From assembly GCA_936920625.1 (NCBI GenBank), contig CAKZHC010000048.1:26758-90757 (forward strand): a stretch of 64,000 nt of DNA, in the 5' to 3' direction. Positions 10,105-19,689 of the stretch are shown piece by piece. The notes below the pieces were generated by a model. It was not told the DNA's origin and did no database searches. It worked only from the letters and a program-made list of their open reading frames with translations. Position numbers and translations under genes: made by a program. Positions within the stretch are counted from its first letter, which is position 1. Every line of letters begins with the position of its first letter. Source of the stretch: an uncultured Enterobacteriaceae bacterium. Lineage in GTDB: Bacteria; Pseudomonadota; Gammaproteobacteria; Enterobacterales; Enterobacteriaceae.

Positions 10105-10905
10105 CTATGGTCTCTGCGACTTTTCCACCACTCTTCCACTAAATATGGTTACAGCAATGGCACGGTTATCGGCGCGATAGCGATTTTCCGCTGCGGGCGC
10201 TGAGCTCTGTACCGCTATGATTTGCCAATATATATTGTTGCTGAGTAGTAATGGGGAACCGCTATCTCCTGGCAGAGTATCGCACTGGTGCGACAATATA
10301 TTACGTTGCGCCCAGCCAGTAATTTTACAGTGATTGTGTACGTAAAGCGTATTAACATGATCCTGCGGGTAACCAGCAAGAGTTACTCTATAGTGTGCTG
10401 ATTCTATAGCTTTTTTAAGCTTATCATGATCTCCTGCGAATAAGGGAAGTGGCGTAATAGCTGAAGGGGGGTTATGCAAAATAATCAGCCCATAATCATG
10501 AGGGGCTGCCTCAGCAGGTACTATCCAGCTATCATCACTGACTTCCAGTTTTCTGCCTAGTTCAGGGTCAACGTCTGTATCAATATCATGGAGTTCATAG
10601 CGCCAGCCCTGTTTGCCTGATATAAACCGCAGGACTGTGGCCTTGTCGGGCGGTGTTACCAAACAGTGGCCGGCCGTGAGTGCCAGATGGGGGGAAATCA
10701 ATGTCGCAGTACAAAGTTTGCCGCTGCGGGTTTCAAGCTGACCAATAGCATCCCAAGGGGAGTGAGCGGCAGAGGTAACTGGCAGCCGGTCGTCATTTTG
10801 GAAGAAAAGTGGATTAATTTTAGCTTCAGCCTTACTGTTATTCGCAGCACCGCTACTACAGGGTACGATTAAAGAGCTTAATAATAAAACAGTCAACGCG
10901 CGCAT
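10105..10905 (-). CDS. ydgD: Trypsin-like serine protease, YdgD
   Basis: Exported chymotrypsin-fold protease, 266 residues. A signal peptide ([20 protein letters not shown]) is followed by the catalytic triad: His80 in LTAGHC, Asp137 in HDYGLI, Ser215 in GDSGSPL. Cys65/Cys81 flank the His loop as in trypsin-like folds. E. coli YdgD lies next to asr, as here. It is flanked on both sides by an asr-ydgU unit, all on the - strand. Substrate unknown. Confidence 0.88.
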   Translation of the reverse strand: MRALTVLLLSSLIVPCSSGAANNSKAEAKINPLFFQNDDRLPVTSAAHSPWDAIGQLETRSGKLCTATLISPHLALTAGHCLVTPPDKATVLRFISGKQGWRYELHDIDTDVDPELGRKLEVSDDSWIVPAEAAPHDYGLIILHNPPSAITPLPLFAGDHDKLKKAIESAHYRVTLAGYPQDHVNTLYVHNHCKITGWAQRNILSHQCDTLPGDSGSPLLLSNNIYWQIIAVQSSAPAAENRYRADNRAIAVTIFSGRVVEKSQRP

Positions 10906-11084
10906 AAATAGTTAACCCGGTCGAAGATTATAACAATCAGTAAGCTGCAAACTAATTCATCAGAAGTAGCTGTTCTGCCTGTTTCATGGCAAAGCTTTAT
11001 TCTGAACGTTATCAATCATAGCTGATAGTGACCAGACGTTATCAGATAAATGGTGGGGTGGGTATAAAAAGCAGAACTCGAATA

Positions 11085-11180
11085 TGGTGTGCCGCCCTTT
11101 GGGAGAGAGCCTGGGACGGCACTACCACAGATAATGACCACAGTGAGAATGAAATAAGAAGGCGTTCCAATATATAATTA
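11085..11180 (-). pseudogene. ydgU: Decayed YdgU-like small gene (copy B)
   Basis: Downstream of the intact asr, the - strand encodes YFILTVVIICGSAV, which matches FELILIIVIICGCIAL of the small protein at 9507-9590, but the basic head (YILERLLIS) lies in another frame. Nucleotide similarity between the segments is visible (CAGATAATGACCACAGTGAGAA against CAAATAATGACGATAATGAGAA on the + strand). One frameshift separates head from helix and no usable start codon is left in the helix frame. Confidence 0.55.
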
Positions 11181-11206
11181 TTGTCTAAAATAGTATCTAA
11201 ACTAAC

Positions 11207-11224
11207 ACCCGGATTTCTCCGGGT
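11207..11224 (-). terminator. Perfect inverted repeat downstream of asr
   Basis: ACCCGGA (11207-11213) and TCCGGGT (11218-11224) form a 7-bp stem with a 4-base loop about 100 bases past the asr stop. The run after the stem on the - strand is only moderately T-rich, so it is a weak candidate terminator for asr. Confidence 0.4.
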
Positions 11225-11320
11225 TTGTAGAATAGGGGTTGAACCGCCAGGCCCAATATCAGATTTTATCAATGTGATATTGGAACGAATGCGTGTTCCA
11301 GACATCCTGCTTTCGCTCAG

Positions 11321-11500
11321 TTACTCAGCAGCCTTTTTAGTTTTGCCTGCATGTGCATGTGCTTTTTTATGGGCTGCTTTAGCTGGTGCTTTAGATGATG
11401 CAGCAGAACCAGGAGTAGATGAAGCAGGGGCGCTGGCTGCAAAAGCAACTGATGAGCAGCTCATTATAGCGGCGATAGCAATCACAAGTGATTTTTTCAT
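11321..11500 (-). CDS. asr: Acid shock protein Asr
   Basis: Small basic exported protein induced by acid in enterobacteria. 59 residues: signal peptide ending SSVAFA (cleavage after about residue 21), then an Ala/Ser/Pro/Thr stretch and a Lys/His/Ala-rich tail (KAPAKAAHKKAHAHAG). E. coli Asr is 102 residues, so the repeat region is shorter here. ATG 11500 is preceded by GAGG at a suitable distance. The promoter carries an RstA box and the rstAB genes lie just upstream, so control by RstA is very likely. Confidence 0.85.
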   Translation of the reverse strand: MKKSLVIAIAAIMSCSSVAFAASAPASSTPGSAASSKAPAKAAHKKAHAHAGKTKKAAE

Positions 11501-11602
11501 TTCGGTTATCCTCAGATGTTGTATATAGGTCAGCGCATTGGAGCTAACAATGCCACAGTATGTGAAAACTAATGGCTTTTACATGAGTGATAAGTATCGG
11601 CA

Positions 11603-11616
11603 TGTAACCTAATGTA
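11603..11616 (-). promoter_or_regulatory. RstA box upstream of asr
   Basis: On the - strand TACATTAGGTTACA fits the published E. coli RstA consensus TACATNTNGTTACA at 13 of 14 positions. It sits about 100 bases upstream of the asr start and is conserved in the duplicate at 9987-10000. Confidence 0.7.
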
Positions 11617-11900
11617 CAAACACTAATGGCCGACAATTCAGAAAGATGTGAATAATTCTCAGGAGAATTATCTACAGAAAATGGTTCTGTATCTGGGTAG
11701 CAATTATATTGAATAAAACTGAATTTAATTAAGTGGAACAAGTCATTGAAAGACCTGATATTACATGGCCACATGCCATCATCACCAGAAAAAAGGTGTG
11801 AAAATTTAACAAGTTCCATCAAGTGAGTTTTCTGGATTATTTTCTGAACATGGCCTGAGGAGTATTGGACAATCAGCAACGGCTCACTATCTGCTTTATT

Positions 11901-11913
11901 GTGACAGTGTCAC
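11901..11913. other. matS site (MatP binding site of the Ter macrodomain)
   Basis: GTGACAGTGTCAC matches the E. coli matS consensus GTGACRNYGTCAC at every fixed position. It overlaps the last codons of rstB. With 60188-60200 and 30774-30786 it places the window in a Ter macrodomain. Confidence 0.75.
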
Positions 11914-13205
11914 TGATTATCGCTATAGCATTTTTTGATTGGCCAGCAGAAGCGAATTGAGGTCCCGCCCAGTGAGCTGTTGTTGATAGTTACCTCACCA
12001 CCAAATGTCAGAGCGATAGTTTTGACTATAGCCAGGCCAAGGCCGCAGCCACCTGTAGCACGATCTCTGCTCTGATCGAGGCGGACAAACGGCTCAAGAA
12101 CACGCTGGCGTTCTTCTGGCGGGATGCCTGGACCATCATCATCCACCTGAATGACTGCATTCAGTTCGCCAACCCACAGCTTGATAGACAGTTGATGTTT
12201 TGCGTAACGCAAACCATTATTAACAATATTATCAAGTGCCCGTTCCAGTAATTTGGTATCTGTAACGATAATGTTATTCCGATAAGGTATCTCCAGCAAT
12301 ATCCGATAGCCCGGATTAATTAATCGAAAATCCTCAAGTTTTGTTTTTATCCAGTGAGTAAGATTAATTTGCTCAAAATGAAGCTCAACATGAGGGCGAT
12401 CAAGACGGGCATAGGTCAGTAACTCTTCAATCAGCCCTTCCAGCTGTCCGATGTCACGATTTAATGCCTGCGATATATCGTCTTTAATATTATCGACTAA
12501 TTCCAGCCGGTAGCGTAAACGTACTAGTGGTGTACGAAGCTCATGCGCTATTCCATCAATTAGCTGTTTCTTGCTGGTTACCACTGCGTTAATGTTGTCT
12601 GCCATTTGGTTAAACGCCTGATTAAGCCGGACCAGACTGGAGGTGTCATTCACGCAGACACGTTCATTAAGATGACCTTGACCGAAGCGTTGTGCTGCCT
12701 GTTCCAGACGAAGCAGATCTCGCCAGTGGGGCCGCATCCAGATAAAAACAGGCAGGGCGAGTGAAATACCAATGATAAACATCAGTGAAATATCAAAAAG
12801 TTTCATTTGATGCAAAAAGAACAGATAAGGAATAGGCCCTACAGACAACACGTAGTGGCTTCGTGGAATACGTTGCAGAAAAGTATATTCATCATCCAGC
12901 ACGACGATGCTGCCGTTACGTAAGTGTTTCATACTGACGGGATCGAGCTGATATTTATGTATTGGCTCAATATGTAATCTGAATGACAAGTTGAGGTCGA
13001 GCTTTTGGATAGTGGAGTTCCAGTTACGAGGAGGGATCTCGCGCAGCTCACTACGCATCAGATAAAGCGAACTTTTCATCAAATCATTCATTGACTCCCT
13101 GCCTACGCGTTCAGCAGTGAATTTATACACCAGGCCGACTAACACAGTCATCACGACAAAACAGACAAATAGCAATAGATAAAACTGGATAAACAGTTTT
13201 TTCAT
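11910..13205 (-). CDS. rstB: Sensor histidine kinase RstB
   Basis: Inner-membrane sensor kinase of the RstBA system (linked to PhoPQ, acid and metal responses in E. coli). 431 residues: membrane helix about 5-27, periplasmic sensor to about 136, second helix about 137-156, HAMP to about 212, then DHp with His221 in HELRTPL, N box NIVNNGLRYA, G1 DDGPGIP and G2 GCGLGLAI. All catalytic boxes are intact. Start overlaps the rstA stop by 4 bases (ATGA), showing one operon transcribed leftward. Confidence 0.95.
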   Translation of the reverse strand: MKKLFIQFYLLLFVCFVVMTVLVGLVYKFTAERVGRESMNDLMKSSLYLMRSELREIPPRNWNSTIQKLDLNLSFRLHIEPIHKYQLDPVSMKHLRNGSIVVLDDEYTFLQRIPRSHYVLSVGPIPYLFFLHQMKLFDISLMFIIGISLALPVFIWMRPHWRDLLRLEQAAQRFGQGHLNERVCVNDTSSLVRLNQAFNQMADNINAVVTSKKQLIDGIAHELRTPLVRLRYRLELVDNIKDDISQALNRDIGQLEGLIEELLTYARLDRPHVELHFEQINLTHWIKTKLEDFRLINPGYRILLEIPYRNNIIVTDTKLLERALDNIVNNGLRYAKHQLSIKLWVGELNAVIQVDDDGPGIPPEERQRVLEPFVRLDQSRDRATGGCGLGLAIVKTIALTFGGEVTINNSSLGGTSIRFCWPIKKCYSDNQ

Positions 13206-13930
13206 GGTATGTCCCAGGCGTGTGGGGCAAATAAATAACCTCTGTTGCGAATGGTTTTTATTCGGTAAGGTTCATTAGCATTGTCCGAAAGCTTTTTGCG
13301 CAGCCGGGATATTGCAACATCAATACTGCGGTCCAGTCCATCATATTCGACATTGCGCAGGGTTTTTAGCAGCGCCTCACGATTAAGGATCTGGCCTGCA
13401 TGGATAGCCAGTTCCCACAATAAATCGAAGTCTGCCGTAGAAAGAGAAATATGTTCGTGATTGAGTGTAACCTGCCGATTTATTGAATCGATAAACAGCG
13501 TACCAAAACGGAGGGCTTTGTGACTGGCGTTATTAAGTGAGTGCTCTTCATGGGTGGGGGCTGCACAAGCCTGGCGCAGGTGTAGCCTCAGCCGGGCGAG
13601 TAATACAGCCGGGGGCGTGGTTTTCAGAATGTAATCATTACCCCCCATTTCAAGCGATAAAATATGATTCATATCACTATCAAGGGAGGTGAGTATAACA
13701 ATAGGTCCGGACCAGCCACCCGATGCCCGCAAATCCCGGCATAGTGTCATCCCATCTTTGCCCGGCAGCATGATATCTAGCATTACCAAATCAGGATTAC
13801 AGCGAATGATAGTTTCCTCGGCACGATCACCACGGCTTTCTACAATCACTTCAATATCATGACGTTCAAGATAAACGGCTATCAGTTGACCAACCTCAAG
13901 GTCATCTTCAACAAATACAATTTTACTCAT
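13202..13930 (-). CDS. rstA: Response regulator RstA (OmpR family)
   Basis: Two-domain regulator, 242 residues. Receiver domain with acidic pair EDD (8-10), phospho-acceptor Asp52 in VMLDIML, and a switch Thr/Lys region (VILTSLDSD, ILKTTPP). The winged-helix DNA-binding domain ends in SRLRKKLSDN and IRNRGYLFA. First gene of the rstA-rstB operon. Likely targets in this window are the two RstA boxes upstream of the asr copies. Confidence 0.95.
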   Translation of the reverse strand: MSKIVFVEDDLEVGQLIAVYLERHDIEVIVESRGDRAEETIIRCNPDLVMLDIMLPGKDGMTLCRDLRASGGWSGPIVILTSLDSDMNHILSLEMGGNDYILKTTPPAVLLARLRLHLRQACAAPTHEEHSLNNASHKALRFGTLFIDSINRQVTLNHEHISLSTADFDLLWELAIHAGQILNREALLKTLRNVEYDGLDRSIDVAISRLRKKLSDNANEPYRIKTIRNRGYLFAPHAWDIP

Positions 13931-14429
13931 AGTATCCGATTGGTTTCCAGGGTAGGGCAGTCACTCTGTTTTGCCAGCAAAATAGTTTTACCTGCAACAC
14001 TGCGAGTACTGCTGACGATGAGCATTCAGGGAATATACATCACTTAAGAGCAATAATTGGTAATTTATGGCATTAACACAGAAAAAATATGCCACGGGTG
14101 TCGGATTTAAACCAGTGGCATAGCGAGAAACGGTGCCTCATGCTGGGGAGGGCTGAAGTATTCGTTCAGTCTCGTCCGGGCGTAGATTCCTCAATTTTCC
14201 AGCCAGCCAGAGAAAATACTGGTGTCATTTACGGCACAGTGTCTGGATAGCTGACTAACCCGGTTGAGTGATTCAGGCAAGCGTCGCATGCCTGGATTTT
14301 TCTGCCAGACAGCACAAAATTGTCAGAATCAGTTTTGCAAACTGACTCTCTTGTAGCTTTCTCACAGGCATGTCAGTCTGCAATACAAGGCAGTAAGATA
14401 GCCTGTTTTTGATTGAGGCGATTCGTCTG
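13931..14429. other. Intergenic region upstream of rstA
   Basis: 500 bases without a supportable gene. It should hold the rstA promoter. Two KOPS-like octamers lie here on the + strand: GGGTAGGG at 13950-13957 and GGGGAGGG at 14145-14152. A short inverted repeat CAGGCA...TGCCTG (14274-14294) followed by GATTTTTCT could be a weak terminator on the + strand. Confidence 0.45.
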
Positions 14430-15827
14430 TCAGGCCTGATTGATAAGTATCCACAGCGAAACCCCGGCAGCTAAAATCAACAGCGCCATCGCTGCCTTTT
14501 CCCATTTTTTTAGAGGTGGGCAATTTGTGTGACCGCTTCGCGCCAGCAGAAATACAGCAATACCAGGCGCATATAATATTGCTGAGAGTAACAGCTCTGA
14601 TGGACCTGAGGCATAGAGCAGCCAGAGACCATATAGCGATGCACCACCACCTACCAGCCATAAATGGGGTTGTTTTGCCTGCAATCCCAGTTTTAATAAC
14701 CAGGCGCCAACCAGAAAATAGGGTATTAGAACCATTTCGGATGCCAGGGCTAACAAAGTAGTATAGCCCGCGCCGGTGAGCCAGATAGCGATGAGGCAGA
14801 TCTGAATACTGCCATTAGTCAGCCATAATGATTTGGCTGGTGCGCCGTGTTTGTTCTGATGGTTGAAGCACGCAGGGAAAGCCCGCTTACGAGCTGCCAG
14901 CCAGGGAATTTCTGCTGCCAGAATAGTCCAGCTAAGATAAGCGCCGCAAACAGAGATGATCAGTCCGGCAGCGATGATAATATAACCACGGGTGCCCATA
15001 AGATGGGACATCAATCCAGCCATTGAGGGATTGTGCATCGCGGCGAGTTCCTGACGCGGCACAATACCAAGTGAGATCAGGGTAACTAAAAGATAGACAG
15101 ACAACGCTGAAAATACGGCCAGCATTGTTGCCCGGCCAATGTCTTTTTTATGTCTGGCTCGCGCAGAAACGACCACTGCACCTTCAACACCAATAAACAC
15201 CCATAAGGTAATCAGCATGGTATTTTTCACTTGCTGCCACCAGGGTGTGCCCAGCGTGATGCCGTGGAAATCCAGTGTAAAGCGTTTAAGATCAAAAGCT
15301 GATAGCGCCAGTACAATAAACATTCCGAGCGGTATCAGCCTGGCAAGCATGGCGAGAAGATTGACACTTGATGCAGTCTGGATCCCACACAGTAGTAATA
15401 CATGAACCATCCATAATAAGAGCGAGGAACCGACTATAGATTGCCAAGTGGTACCATCACCAAAAATGACGTGGCCGGAGGAGTCAGTAAAATAACTGAG
15501 TGCGGCAAAAACAATGACCAGATAGGAAACATTTGCCACTACAGCGCATAACCAGTAGCCCCAGGCGGAAAAGAACCCCACCAGATCGCCAAAACCTGCG
15601 TGAGCGTAGCTAAAAATTCCGCCATCAAGATCAGGGCGCAGTCGCGAAAGCAGCAGCAGTGATAGTGCGAGCAGAATTATTCCAATACCCGTGATGGCCC
15701 AGCCGGTCATAAGTGCAGAAGCCCCCGCAACAGCCGCCATATTCTGGGGCAAACTAAATACACCAGCCCCAAGCATAGAGCTGAGTACAAGAGCGGTCAG
15801 TGCGGGTAAACCAAGTTTCCTGTCCAT
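14430..15827 (-). CDS. ydgI: Arginine/ornithine-type amino acid antiporter (YdgI/ArcD)
   Basis: Inner-membrane APC-superfamily antiporter, 465 residues, about 12 helices. The basic amino acid antiporter signature SSMLGAGVFSLPQNMA is at residues 16-31, and GVEGAVVVSARARHKKDIG is the characteristic loop after helix 6. The position between rst and ydgH matches E. coli ydgI. Exchange of arginine for ornithine is a family inference; no arginine deiminase genes are in the window. Confidence 0.85.
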   Translation of the reverse strand: MDRKLGLPALTALVLSSMLGAGVFSLPQNMAAVAGASALMTGWAITGIGIILLALSLLLLSRLRPDLDGGIFSYAHAGFGDLVGFFSAWGYWLCAVVANVSYLVIVFAALSYFTDSSGHVIFGDGTTWQSIVGSSLLLWMVHVLLLCGIQTASSVNLLAMLARLIPLGMFIVLALSAFDLKRFTLDFHGITLGTPWWQQVKNTMLITLWVFIGVEGAVVVSARARHKKDIGRATMLAVFSALSVYLLVTLISLGIVPRQELAAMHNPSMAGLMSHLMGTRGYIIIAAGLIISVCGAYLSWTILAAEIPWLAARKRAFPACFNHQNKHGAPAKSLWLTNGSIQICLIAIWLTGAGYTTLLALASEMVLIPYFLVGAWLLKLGLQAKQPHLWLVGGGASLYGLWLLYASGPSELLLSAILYAPGIAVFLLARSGHTNCPPLKKWEKAAMALLILAAGVSLWILINQA

Positions 15828-16011
15828 TACATCCCCTCGGGAGGAATAATCTTCCTGCCATCCCTCTGGAAATCATCAGAGGCCAAGTAACAGCAGGCTC
15901 AAAAGGGCGTGATTCTACGTAAGGCCAGCATGAGATGCAATCTTAGAAATATCACTTATTAGTAGAAATATTGTTTAAAATATAAATAAAATTCCCAATA
16001 TAGTAGTGTAA

Positions 16012-16968
16012 TTATCTAAAAAGGTCGGCAGTAATAGTGATATTACCTCCACTCCGATTCTGCCACTGACGGGTGATATGATAATATTTAGCCCCTTTGT
16101 TAATGGCCCGTTTCGCTACGGCGTGTGAGAGTTCGGTTGGTGTGGCAAAATGCCCGGTAAAGGTAATACTAGTAAATGGCTGCATCTGAGCTGCAGTAAC
16201 TACATTAACTTCCTGAATGGTTCTTCCATCTGGCAGGGTAACAGTATAACGCCTGCCAGTTGAATCTTGGGTTTCAAAAAATCGTCCAACATTAGCAGGG
16301 GCGCTATCTGAACTGGCCACACCGGGAATGGCTACTTTGCTGGCAGCAGTTGCCCCGGAGGTGATGGCTTTTTTACCCGCCTCGGAATCAGCAGGGATCA
16401 TATCTGAAGTCGCCTGCACCTGACGTTTGGCTGCATCTTTTTTATAGATAAATGCGGTAATAAACTGATTACCACCTCTGTTAGCATCGACCTGGCGCAC
16501 GATAAAATAGCCCCAGGCTCCTTTTTTTGCCGCCGCGGCAGAAATGGCATCATTCACATCAGGTTGGCTGCGGAAAAAACCATTGACGGAGACCGTATCA
16601 AAGGGCATCAGAGAGTAAGCTACTGCTTTGGGATATTCACGGACACCATTGAAAATGCGATAGTGATGGGGCTTTTGACGGGCGGGCGCATCGGCTTTGA
16701 ATAAGTCGGCAGTGACGCGCCAGTTGCCCCCATTGCCGTTTAAGTCATTAATACCTTGAATATGATAGGCAACCGCCTGATGAGCGTCGGCGCGTTTGGA
16801 TATAGCGCTACTGACGTCGCTAATAGAGTTAAAACGACCTGAGATAGAGATGCGTTCGAATGGTTCTATTGCAGCTGCCTGTTTGGATGTCAGCTCTTGT
16901 GCTCCATAAGCATTGAAGATAAAAGTGGATAACAGGGGGGATGCCAAAAGGGTAATCTTAAGCTTCAT
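16012..16968 (-). CDS. ydgH: Exported three-domain DUF1471 protein YdgH
   Basis: Periplasmic protein of 318 residues (E. coli YdgH 314). Signal peptide ends FNAYGA. Three DUF1471 (YhcN-like) repeats are visible, each with an ISxSGxF-type start and a YxxxR/Q strand: SISGRFNSISDVSSAI with AVAYHIQGIND; VSVNGFFRSQPDVNDAI with GYFIVRQVD; ITFTGHFATPTELSHAV with KYYHITRQWQ. Function is unknown; smaller homologues respond to stress. Divergent from the broken pntA, as in E. coli. Confidence 0.92.
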   Translation of the reverse strand: MKLKITLLASPLLSTFIFNAYGAQELTSKQAAAIEPFERISISGRFNSISDVSSAISKRADAHQAVAYHIQGINDLNGNGGNWRVTADLFKADAPARQKPHHYRIFNGVREYPKAVAYSLMPFDTVSVNGFFRSQPDVNDAISAAAAKKGAWGYFIVRQVDANRGGNQFITAFIYKKDAAKRQVQATSDMIPADSEAGKKAITSGATAASKVAIPGVASSDSAPANVGRFFETQDSTGRRYTVTLPDGRTIQEVNVVTAAQMQPFTSITFTGHFATPTELSHAVAKRAINKGAKYYHITRQWQNRSGGNITITADLFR

Positions 16969-17514
16969 AAAAAAGTCCTTCGCTAATAATGCCCGAAGTA
17001 AGTACCAGATAGTGTCTTACTGGAGAAAAACAACAAATACAGTTGCCGATTATGGCACTAATGATAATCTGTGTCTCGACGTTTTAGGCAACTGAGACAC
17101 TGTCTGATTTTAGCTTTATTTTAATTAAGAAAGGCCCGATATTTTGTTTAGGGTGGGCAGTAAATATTAACTATCGTAAATAATAAAATAATTTTAATGG
17201 TTTTTTAATTGGTTATGTGATTAAACTCATCAATTATTACCTGACGGTAAGTTTATTTTTAAATATACTCTGCATCACATTAATTAAATTGATATCGTAT
17301 TGTTGGCTATGCCAGTAGAAAATAATGACATAACGCATATTTATAAAATAATAGTGTGGATTTATAATTGAAGTTCATATTTTTATATTAAAAAAATATG
17401 TTAACCTTGTGATGCTCAACAATATCCGGCATATTTCCTTCAGAAACAAACAGATTTAATCCTCAGTTATCACAATGCGGCTGATATTTTATGTCATTTA
17501 AATAAGGGAGACAT
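16969..17514. other. AT-rich divergent region ydgH / pntA
   Basis: 545 bases between divergent starts, very AT-rich at 17110-17400. It should hold the ydgH and former pntA promoters. No gene or named site seen. Confidence 0.4.
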
Positions 17515-18183
17515 ATGATAATTGGCGTACCCAAAGAGCGACTTTCTGGCGAAAGTCGTGTTGCAGCTACACCTAAGACGGTGGAACAGCTTCAGAAACT
17601 TGGTTTCAAAATTCTTATTGAAAAAGGCGCTGGTGTTAAAGCGAGTTTTGATGATGACGCCTTTGTGCAGGCGGGGGCTGCTATAGCGGAAACGGCCGGG
17701 CAGGTCTGGCAGTCTGATATCATTCTTAAAGTCAACACATCCCGGAGAAAAGAGAGATAAGCCTGATGCGTGCGGGCGCTACACTGATCAGTTTTATTTG
17801 GCCAGCGCAAAACCCGGCGTTACTGGAAAAATTACAGGCACAAAAAGTGACTGCGATTGCCATGGATGCTGTGCCGCGTATTTCCCGTGCTCAGTCGATG
17901 GATGCGCTGAGTGCAATGGCAAACATCTCTGGTTACCGCGCTATCATCGAAGCAGCTCATGAATTTGGCCGTTTTTTAGCGGCCAGATTACCGCAGCAGG
18001 AAAAATCGCTCCGGCAAAAGTTATGGTTATTGGTGCAGGTGTCGCCGGTCTGGCGGCCATCGGTGCCGCTGCGCGATTGTTCGCGCTTTCGATACCCGTC
18101 CGGAGGTTAAAGAACAGGTACAGAGCATGGGGGCTGAGTTTCTCGAGCCTAATTTTGACGAAGAATCGTATGCCGGTTAAGGT
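17515..18183 (+). pseudogene. pntA: Broken pntA (transhydrogenase alpha subunit), 3' part and pntB missing
   Basis: PntA with PntB forms the proton-translocating NAD(P) transhydrogenase. The N-terminal part is unmistakable (IIGVPKERLSGESRVAATP from ATG 17515, then AGATLISFIWPAQNP, then the NAD-binding [18 protein letters not shown]), but it is split over at least three frames: breaks near 17740-17765, near 17975 and near 18080. The last recognisable piece ([20 protein letters not shown]) ends about 18170. This covers roughly 220 of the ~510 residues of E. coli PntA; the membrane part and pntB are absent. Confidence 0.92.
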
Positions 18184-19689
18184 AAACTGCACGACGCAGT
18201 GCTGGCTGTTCATCCTGCATAGGATCAATTGCCACAAGAATGTTTTGATAGCTGGCCATTAAGAGTATGCCCCGAATATTTGAATCTTTACCAAAAATTT
18301 TAGCGTCTTAATCAAAAAAAGCACATCCATATCCAAAACTTTTGCGTTCATAGTCAGAAGGTAGGAAAATTTAGTCTGCCTAGAAACGCAGATTTCCTGT
18401 AATTGATATACACTACCAGACAGGTAATATGAAATTTAAATTAAAATAATATACTGCATCCTATATTACAACATCAACAGATATAAAAAATCTGCTAGTC
18501 AGATTCTAGAATAAAAATATATTCATTGAATTATTTTTGATAATCAAAATCACTAAACCATATTATTTTTTATAAATAATGCTATCATATTCGCTTATGT
18601 TCTGGTCAAGTGCATGAGTGAAATTGAAGAAACTGATTACTCCGGAAATCATAACTTAATATTTCTCACAACATACCAGTATTGAGGATGGATAATCTTG
18701 GAAACTAAGTGAAGGCAATAACTGCCGATGATATACGGAGGATGCCAGCCTGTGAATATGAAAGAAAATATGGAACCTATTAACTGAACAAACCCACATG
18801 AATATAATAGAGAAGTAGTTATTGTACCTATTACTGATCTCTATTAAGTTTTTATCCAAAAAATAATGGAAAAATAAAATCGTATTTATCAACGTCAGGA
18901 AAAACTAATTAACCCCACATCAACTCACTGAACATCATCAGAGACGGCAATAATAGTAGAAACCGGGAATCGGAGCTTACTGTAAAATTGCTCATGATGA
19001 ACACAGTGAAGTGCCTTCATTGTGTTGCATTAACTGTTCCACCTGCTGATCAACGCATAGCAATAAAATTCGGGGTTAGTCTAAAACTTTCTTCCACCAC
19101 ACCGGATGCATTGCGGAGTGGCTGCCTGCGGTGATATTATAGCAACCCGGAGATAATCTGCAAAATATACCCTCATTGCTTTCGCATAATGATATGCTGC
19201 AATGCTAAAAAATAAACTGACTATGGCAGATTAATTATCTGTTTTTATTCTATGTAATAAAATTACATACTAGTGTTTATGGAATTGATGCCAGTCCTCA
19301 GTTACGACAGAATGTTAACTTATTGTTTGTTATCATTATTTAACTGATTATTTTTATAAGCCTTTATATTCCTCTTTTCTGGTATATACCCCCTGTGCTG
19401 ATTTATCTTTCTCTGTTTCATACAGATGAATAGTTAAACCGGATGATTCAGTAGCGGCAGGGTATATTCTGATATAAAACCAAGCCTTTTCATGAAACAT
19501 CCATAAACGAATAGCGTTGAGGTTGAAGCATGTTGTTAAATTGATCATTATAAACGCCATCAACCGGGCCAGAAGCAGGGTGGTCAGAACGCCTCTGCTT
19601 TCTTTGTAACGCTGCTATCAATATTACCCAAAGCGTTGTCGGCTATATTGAACAGGATGAATTTTCGTCCGTTTCTATCAGGCAGAGCG
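18184..19689. other. 1.5 kb gene-poor stretch between pntA relic and ycjX
   Basis: No supportable gene. AT-rich, with only short frames lacking ribosome-binding sites or family features, for example 19354-19563 on the - strand. It probably represents the deleted end of pntA, pntB and eroded sequence. The ycjX promoter should be near the right end. Confidence 0.4.

Noticed and set aside
9850..10203. 117-residue + strand frame
   Set aside because: Runs antisense across the decayed asr copy, its promoter and the 3' end of ydgD; better explained by those features.
11544..11879. 111-residue frame on the - strand upstream of asr
   Set aside because: It covers the asr promoter and RstA box, has no ribosome-binding site and no protein-like features; the same promoter segment is duplicated at 9922-10003 without this frame.
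18656..18892. 78-residue - strand frame in the gap after pntA
   Set aside because: AT-rich composition, no ribosome-binding site, no domain; not distinguishable from chance.
19354..19563. 69-residue - strand frame before ycjX
   Set aside because: Some protein-like composition but no start signal or family; left as part of the gap.
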